A stretch of DNA of 34,104 nucleotides from GWF sp031972135 (lineage in GTDB: Bacteria > Patescibacteriota > Microgenomatia > UBA1400 > UBA12108). Positions 32,194 to 34,104 of this stretch are shown one piece after another (position 1 is the stretch's first letter; each line of letters starts with the position of its first letter). Position numbers and translations under genes: made by a program. The stretch spans positions 1 to 34,104 of the forward strand of contig DALYFH010000009.1 of assembly GCA_031972135.1 (NCBI GenBank), read 5' to 3'. The notes beneath the pieces are model-generated. The model searched no databases and was not told the DNA's origin. It saw only the letters and a list, made by a program, of their open reading frames with translations.

Positions 32194-33372
32194 TACTATT
32201 GCCGTCGGTAGTGACCTCCCAGGCCCTACTTTATAGCTCCCATCAATCCATAGTGCAGAAGATCCACCTCCATCTAGGTTAAGGGCGTTCTGTAGACCTA
32301 GTGTCTTTAATACTTCGGCGGTATCTAGGAGACTCGCCGCAAAAACATGCCCAATCACTATCGCACCATCTTTGGTGCCGACAAATCCTCTAGTGCCTTT
32401 GCTCCCTTCATCTCCAGTTGCTACGTTGCCATCACGTAGTAGTCGGGGGAAGTTGGCGATAGCCCCATTACTCCCAGTATCGACTCCCCATTGTACTGTC
32501 TGGTCATAAAAACTAAGAGATGCTCCGTACATCGCAACTAGAGGGACAGTAGAGTAGACATTATTCGCTCGGTTATGTACCGACTTGGTCCTACCATTAA
32601 CCGCGAGAGTATCAAAACTATTTACTTTACCCTGACATCTCGGGTAATCAGGTGGGCAAAAGTAGGCGCCATTTATGCCAGCAAATCCACCTGACGCAGC
32701 GATATGTTCTGCGAGGCTCTTGGTCGGGCAGTTGTCCACACAGTCCAAGTCACCAGCAGTCTCAACCATGGCTCTGGCACCTGGTGCAACAATCAGTGAT
32801 ATTACAAACTCACCACGACCAGTACTTACTTTTTGTCGACTATATCCGCTCCCAGGAGCAGTATTACTACTTGTTGCACTAGGTGCAGTCACTTTTGGGA
32901 TCGATAAAGCGATAACTTTATCTATCTCTGCTCGCACTTTTGCTCTCTGCTCCTCTGCTTCACTCCATTTCTTCTGACCTAGTAAGCCCAAAAATTTAGC
33001 TAGAGCGAGATCGACATTACTAGTCTTACCACCTGCAATAACCAGATCTGATCGGTCTTCAAATAACTGCTGGCCTGCCAAATAGGTTTTTTCGATACTT
33101 ACGATTTCAGCCGAGAGACTCGCATTTTTAACTACCTGATCATCATTTTTTAACTCTGTGAGCTCCGTGAGCTTATCATCGAGCTGCGTATCTAATGTTC
33201 GGACTATGGCTTCTCTCGATCCTATCTCCGCGACCAATCCCTTTTGTGTCTGAGTTACTTCCCACCAGGAGAGACCTAAACCACCGATAATAGCAATTAG
33301 ATATGATGCAATTAGTATCCGAAAAGCAAGACTATTTACAAAACTAAACCAAACTAATTTTAAGTTTTTCAT
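32182..33372 (-). CDS. Membrane-anchored phosphodiester glycosidase (NAGPA-like)
   Basis: A 396-residue protein with an N-terminal signal-anchor (about 15-37), a coiled coil (about 40-100), a second helical region to 155 and a C-terminal phosphodiester glycosidase domain (about 190-396). The domain shows GINGAYFCPPDY, FVGTKDGAIVIG and the signature NLDGGGSSALW (D367-S372). The family includes the enzyme that uncovers mannose-6-phosphate tags in animals; bacterial members are thought to act on phosphodiester-linked glycans at the surface. Two Cys pairs (CVDNC and CPPDYPRC) are consistent with disulfides outside the cell. Transcribed away from the RecB-like gene. Confidence 0.85.
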   Translation of the reverse strand: MKNLKLVWFSFVNSLAFRILIASYLIAIIGGLGLSWWEVTQTQKGLVAEIGSREAIVRTLDTQLDDKLTELTELKNDDQVVKNASLSAEIVSIEKTYLAGQQLFEDRSDLVIAGGKTSNVDLALAKFLGLLGQKKWSEAEEQRAKVRAEIDKVIALSIPKVTAPSATSSNTAPGSGYSRQKVSTGRGEFVISLIVAPGARAMVETAGDLDCVDNCPTKSLAEHIAASGGFAGINGAYFCPPDYPRCQGKVNSFDTLAVNGRTKSVHNRANNVYSTVPLVAMYGASLSFYDQTVQWGVDTGSNGAIANFPRLLRDGNVATGDEGSKGTRGFVGTKDGAIVIGHVFAASLLDTAEVLKTLGLQNALNLDGGGSSALWIDGSYKVGPGRSLPTAIVLVR

Positions 33373-33400
33373 CTGGCTATATACTATATACTATTTGCGA

Positions 33401-33406
33401 TATACT
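33401..33406 (+). promoter_or_regulatory. -10 element of a probable leaderless promoter for the RecB-like gene
   Basis: TATACT ends 6 nt before the ATG at 33413. No clear -35 box or Shine-Dalgarno is present. The short divergent region toward the glycosidase gene is rich in TATA-type hexamers. Confidence 0.5.
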
Positions 33407-33412
33407 ACACAT

Positions 33413-34104
33413 ATGCCAGACAAATTTAGTGCAGTATGGCTCTCACATAGTAGTATCAGTAACTTCAAAAACTGTCCTCGTGCCTACTACCTAAGTAGTA
33501 TCTACAGAGATCCTCGTACAGGCCACAAAATCACCCTAGTTACTCCTAGTATGTCGCTAGGCTCTGCAGTCCACGAAGTCCTAGAGTCCCTCTCTGTTCT
33601 CCCAACAGCAAAAAGATTTGAAATCTCTCTGATTGAGCGTTTTCAAATTGCTTGGAAAAAAGTCTCCGGCCAACTCGGTGGTTTTGTTGACCAAGAAACA
33701 GAGGACAAATACAAGAGTCGCGGGGAGGAGATGCTTAGACGCATCATGGCTCACCCAGGTCCTCTAAAAGAAAAAGCAGTCAAAATCAAAATGGATCTCC
33801 CACAGTATTGGCTATCCGAAGAAGATAATCTTATGCTCTGCGGCAAGCTAGATTGGCTCGAATACAATGAGGCGGATGACTCAGTTAGTATCCTCGATTT
33901 CAAAACAGGATTAGGGGAGGAGAGTGTAGACTCACTCCAGCTCCCGATCTACTACCTCCTCGCCCACAACTGCCAAACTAGAGATGTCAAAAAAGCTAGT
34001 TACTGGTACATCGCTCGTGACGACATGCCAGTTGAGAAAAAACTTCCAGATCTAGATCATTCATATAATCTCGTACTCAAAGTTGGCAAAGAGATCAAGC
34101 TAGC
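33413..34104 (+). CDS. RecB/Cas4-like PD-(D/E)XK nuclease, N-terminal part
   Basis: The frame runs off the end of the window, leaving 230 residues. It opens with LSHSSISNFKNCPRAYYL, the usual entry helix with a cysteine (C21) of RecB-family and Cas4-like nucleases. Then come the conserved H54 in LGSAVHEVLE, D147 in LCGKLDWLE, D162 and K164 in ILDFKTG, and Q176 in LQLPIYY, a full PD-(D/E)XK active site. If the missing C-terminus has three more cysteines, an iron-sulfur cluster would be expected. The likely role is DNA end processing or repair. No Cas genes or CRISPR repeats are near. Confidence 0.85.
   Translation, partial: MPDKFSAVWLSHSSISNFKNCPRAYYLSSIYRDPRTGHKITLVTPSMSLGSAVHEVLESLSVLPTAKRFEISLIERFQIAWKKVSGQLGGFVDQETEDKYKSRGEEMLRRIMAHPGPLKEKAVKIKMDLPQYWLSEEDNLMLCGKLDWLEYNEADDSVSILDFKTGLGEESVDSLQLPIYYLLAHNCQTRDVKKASYWYIARDDMPVEKKLPDLDHSYNLVLKVGKEIKL

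Noticed and set aside
33413..34104. The RecB/Cas4-like gene as part of a CRISPR-Cas system
   Set aside because: No cas1, cas2 or repeats are visible. The motifs fit free-standing RecB-family nucleases equally well.

Overview
The window looks like a chromosome segment from a Candidate Phyla Radiation bacterium (Patescibacteria), perhaps Microgenomates-like or a neighbouring lineage. The evidence is a pyruvate kinase with an RFNTKH signature, a divergent enolase, GatCAB genes for indirect Gln-tRNA(Gln) synthesis, compact tail-overlapping genes, several small CPR-style membrane proteins, and TGA used as a normal stop (gatC, gatA, htpX), which argues against the TGA=Gly lineages. The phylum call rests on recalled family resemblance; no search was possible.

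Layout. 1-4466: a cell-surface block with the end of a CapA-like protein, a secreted beta-helix protein with a dockerin-like tail, a small two-helix membrane protein that seems to start at ATC, a DUF1801 protein and a membrane-anchored HExxH metalloprotease. 4479-12896: an accessory region. It holds a TipA-type MerR regulator with a textbook MerR operator/promoter and a strong internal start, a histidine phosphatase, an HXXEE membrane protein broken at CTT TGA, a 459-residue protein with a probable PD-(D/E)XK nuclease domain, a GC-rich palindrome-dense block, and a two-gene cassette between 86-bp inverted repeats (85/86 identical). The right repeat abuts a large serine recombinase that has lost its catalytic domain, whose 3' end runs over a tRNA-Gly(CCC) gene.

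13011-17228: an eno-gpmI-pyk operon for lower glycolysis (3-phosphoglycerate to pyruvate plus ATP), closed by a strong two-way terminator shared with a convergent LysM gene. 18071-20526: tRNA-Asp, a PDDEXK_5-like endonuclease, lemA-htpX and a small unknown gene. 20535-25654: a consensus promoter driving clpB (no N-domain) and the overlapping gatC-gatA-gatB. 25726-31327: dnaE, an unknown AT-rich gene, and a translesion pair (a DUF6504-like gene overlapping dinB). 31305-34104: a small unknown gene, a YgjP-type metallopeptidase, a phosphodiester glycosidase and the start of a RecB/Cas4-like nuclease.

A recurring theme is start codons placed 6-8 nt after a -10 hexamer with no Shine-Dalgarno sequence, which suggests leaderless mRNAs. 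Genes inside operons or with longer leaders often carry Shine-Dalgarno sites.
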